Assembly (NCBI GenBank): GCA_963969365.1 | Contig: OZ017746.1 | Span: forward strand, 3,596,001-3,660,000 | DNA: 64,000 nt | From: Asterochloris sp. CNOR1 | Taxonomy: Eukaryota > Chlorophyta > Trebouxiophyceae > Trebouxiales > Trebouxiaceae | Reading direction: 5' to 3' | Part shown: piece by piece, positions 58,601-64,000 of the stretch | Layout: every line of letters starts with the position of its first letter | Numbering within the stretch: position 1 is the stretch's first letter | Made by a program: the position numbers and the translations under genes | The notes under the pieces: model-generated | Seen by the model: only the letters and a program-made list of their open reading frames with translations | Told to the model about the DNA's origin: nothing | Database searches by the model: none

Positions 58601-59323
58601 GATTGATGCAGCCAAGCACAAACTTCCCTGCCCATGCTGCGAGTGTGTACTGTGCCTGTAGGCCTGACCGCCTCTGAGCTGCTGGAGGAGAGTGCCCGCC
58701 CGACACCAGGCCATGCTAAAGTGTTACTGCTGCAGAACGCTGCAACAGCCAGGGTCCTCAGGTCAGCCACGGTGCTGGCCAGCCTGCTGCTCCTCTCAGG
58801 TTGCCCAAGTGCTTGAAATGCCTGTCTGCCAGACTGTTGCTGCCCCGGTTGAATGGGATCGCACTTAGTGCTCATTTCGAAGGCTGCCTGCTGTCCCAGG
58901 GGTCTGCGCGAGAGATTTGCAGAAGAGCAGGAGCGGCAGCAGGTTGAGGTTGTCACACTGAGCCTGTTTCGCCTGACCAGAGGGCAGACGCGCATCCAGG
59001 CGGCTCGCCTGTTTTACCAAGTGTGCGGTGAGCATGATGCCTGCATGTCTGCAGCAGCATCATGAGCTCGAGATGCGGCAAGGTGTCCCCAGTCCTACAC
59101 TGCTTGGCTGTGTGCGGGCACTTGCGCTACCAAAAGAGTTCTGTCTGCTTTGGTGCACCTGCCAACAGCCAGGTCTGGCCTAACTGAATTGCTGCCAACA
59201 GTTACCTCCACTCTCAATGCTGCAGTGGTCTACAGCAACGATTTCATCAAAGCCTCGCAGGCGGGGCCATACCATGACATCCTGATGCGCCAGGGAGTGC
59301 AGTTCTCTGAGGCCTCAGCCTGA
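52614..59323 (+). CDS. RAD21: Cohesin alpha-kleisin RAD21/SCC1 (or REC8)
   Basis: Kleisin subunit closing the SMC1-SMC3 ring in sister-chromatid cohesion. The ATG at 52614 gives MFFSHDLLSKSSPLAAIW, which splices to LAANGSKMNKRKVMGVNVV (about 52750-52800). A GTGACT donor then joins NKIIQPDVAQSLRLAATLV and NGVVVVFNRQTTVLIG (52928-53031), covering the N-terminal SMC3-binding domain. KLQAAAVKAPAEDIKLAKN follows (53327-53395), then ITLPEVVLENWAHLAD (53660-53705) and an acidic, Gly-rich middle with DEPETFGGGFQNEMDMPG (54540-54600). FRAWLSDTSETVTFRPKR is near 55725-55780. The C-terminal winged-helix region is ELLEESARPT (58675-58700), LFRLTRGQTRIQAARLFYQV (58965-59025) and VYSNDFIKASQAGPYHDIL (59229-59285), with the stop at 59323. 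RAD21 versus REC8 cannot be decided. About 18 exons; middle ones are tentative. Confidence 0.85.
55899..56118 (+). repeat. Tandem duplicated segment inside the kleisin gene
   Basis: A segment of about 55 bp at 55899-55955 (encoding YCPELLQLFHDAIAHKPG) recurs at 56062-56118 (QCPELLQLFYDTIAPKSDD) with scattered substitutions. The first copy ends in a usable donor (CCAG|GTGATG). The equivalent site in the second copy is changed to CAGATG. Confidence 0.8.
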
Positions 59324-59462
59324 GTGCACCTGAGGGTGTGCAAGACCAGGACCAACGCTCACAACCGTGTATCACCAAGCCACTTTCCATGTCCCAAGCC
59401 CAGAGCTGGGTGCCAGCCTTCCAGAGCTCCAACATGAGCATTGAGCTCAACATGATGTATAC

Positions 59463-59486
59463 ATGTGCCTGTACATACAGGCACAT
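59463..59486. repeat. 24-bp near-perfect palindrome
   Basis: Arms atgtgcctgta (59463-59473) and tacaggcacat (59476-59486) are exact reverse complements around a 2-bp centre. It could form a short hairpin in either 3' UTR or be a binding site; no matching element is known to me. Confidence 0.8.
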
Positions 59487-59687
59487 TTCGATTTTCCAAA
59501 TATATGGCCAGCCTGCTGGACTACTACAGCAGACCACCAGCAGCAAGTGATCAGGCCTATGAACATGATGTCCAGCAACATACAGGCAGCCCAGCTGCAA
59601 TGCATGGCGCCATCATGTGATCTGGCACATGTTGCCAAGTGCTTCCAATCTAACGCTTGCACACAGGTACCTCTCCAATTAGCTGTT

Positions 59688-59692
59688 TGTAA
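59688..59692 (+). terminator. Possible poly(A) signal TGTAA for the kleisin gene
   Basis: TGTAA on the plus strand, about 365 bp after the kleisin stop. This is farther than for the other genes, so it is less certain. Confidence 0.4.
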
Positions 59693-59872
59693 CTACAGAA
59701 CCATGCTGCCAACGTCTGCCAGTGAGTGCTCAACACACGTCCAACAAATGAGTCTGTTTCCGGGACAGGTGATATGATGCATGCATGTGTTGTTTCTGTC
59801 CAGTCTGGATTCCTTTGACAAGGCTTCATTCAGGGGCCAGTTCGTACTGGGTAGCTGGATTTTGCAGGTTTG

Positions 59873-63950
<4,078 letters not shown>

Positions 63951-64000
63951 GCTTGACAGACTGTCAAGCAGAAATCAGCCTGATCTGTGATGATTTATTG

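Larger units (their letters stand above)
59324..59872. other. Convergent spacer between kleisin and GSNOR genes
   Basis: 549 bp holding both 3' ends. It contains a 24-bp inverted repeat (59463-59486) and a plus-strand TGTAA at 59688-59692. No coding segment is supported. Confidence 0.5.

Overview
The window is nuclear DNA of a photosynthetic eukaryote, most likely a chlorophyte green alga, with Trebouxiophyceae the best guess. The evidence is GC-rich DNA with many short GT-AG introns per gene, a plastid-type glutamyl-tRNA reductase with a transit-like N terminus, plant/algal forms of housekeeping proteins, and TGTAA motifs (the usual chlorophyte polyadenylation signal) 65-365 bases after several stop codons. 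I saw no tRNA, rRNA, CRISPR array, insertion sequence or bacterial operon. All gene models were assembled by eye from conserved exon peptides and splice signals, so outer limits are firmer than internal exon edges.

Layout, left to right: U5 snRNP GTPase Snu114/EFTUD2 (-, C terminus beyond the window); a doubtful small gene (-); an SLC44/choline transporter-like protein (+); the exon-junction-complex protein Mago nashi (-); glutamyl-tRNA reductase HEMA (+); a UBA-UIM-UBX adaptor of CDC48/p97 (-); a divergent bacterial-type aldehyde dehydrogenase (+); an unidentified protein with a possible UBA-like segment (-); a 9.2 kb CCDC180/DUF4455 coiled-coil gene (-); TMEM230 (+); a WDCP-like beta-propeller protein with a leucine/serine tail (+); an 8.8 kb gene for a secreted, cysteine-rich, exon-modular LRR protein (+); a GT60 (Skp1-GlcNAc-transferase-like) glycosyltransferase (-); an FkbM-like putative methyltransferase (+); the cohesin alpha-kleisin RAD21/REC8 (+); and class III alcohol dehydrogenase/GSNO reductase (-).

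The genes do not form a pathway cluster. Most are housekeeping (splicing, mRNA surveillance, tetrapyrrole synthesis, p97 adaptor, cohesin, formaldehyde/GSNO detoxification). They are tightly packed in head-to-head pairs sharing 250-435 bp of 5' DNA and tail-to-tail pairs. In the tightest spot, the CCDC180 stop and the next same-strand ATG are 16 bp apart.

The most novel element is the secreted modular protein at 36.6-45.4 kb. A roughly 104-residue cysteine-rich module that I cannot assign to a family is carried three times, each on a single phase 1-1 exon. The copies are linked by Pro/Thr exons, one with an 18-residue tandem repeat, and followed by a short LRR domain. Other points of interest are a cilium-associated protein in an algal lineage often regarded as non-flagellate, a Leu-Ser-X tail of about 45 residues, a duplicated kleisin segment, and an SKVD in place of NKxD in Snu114.
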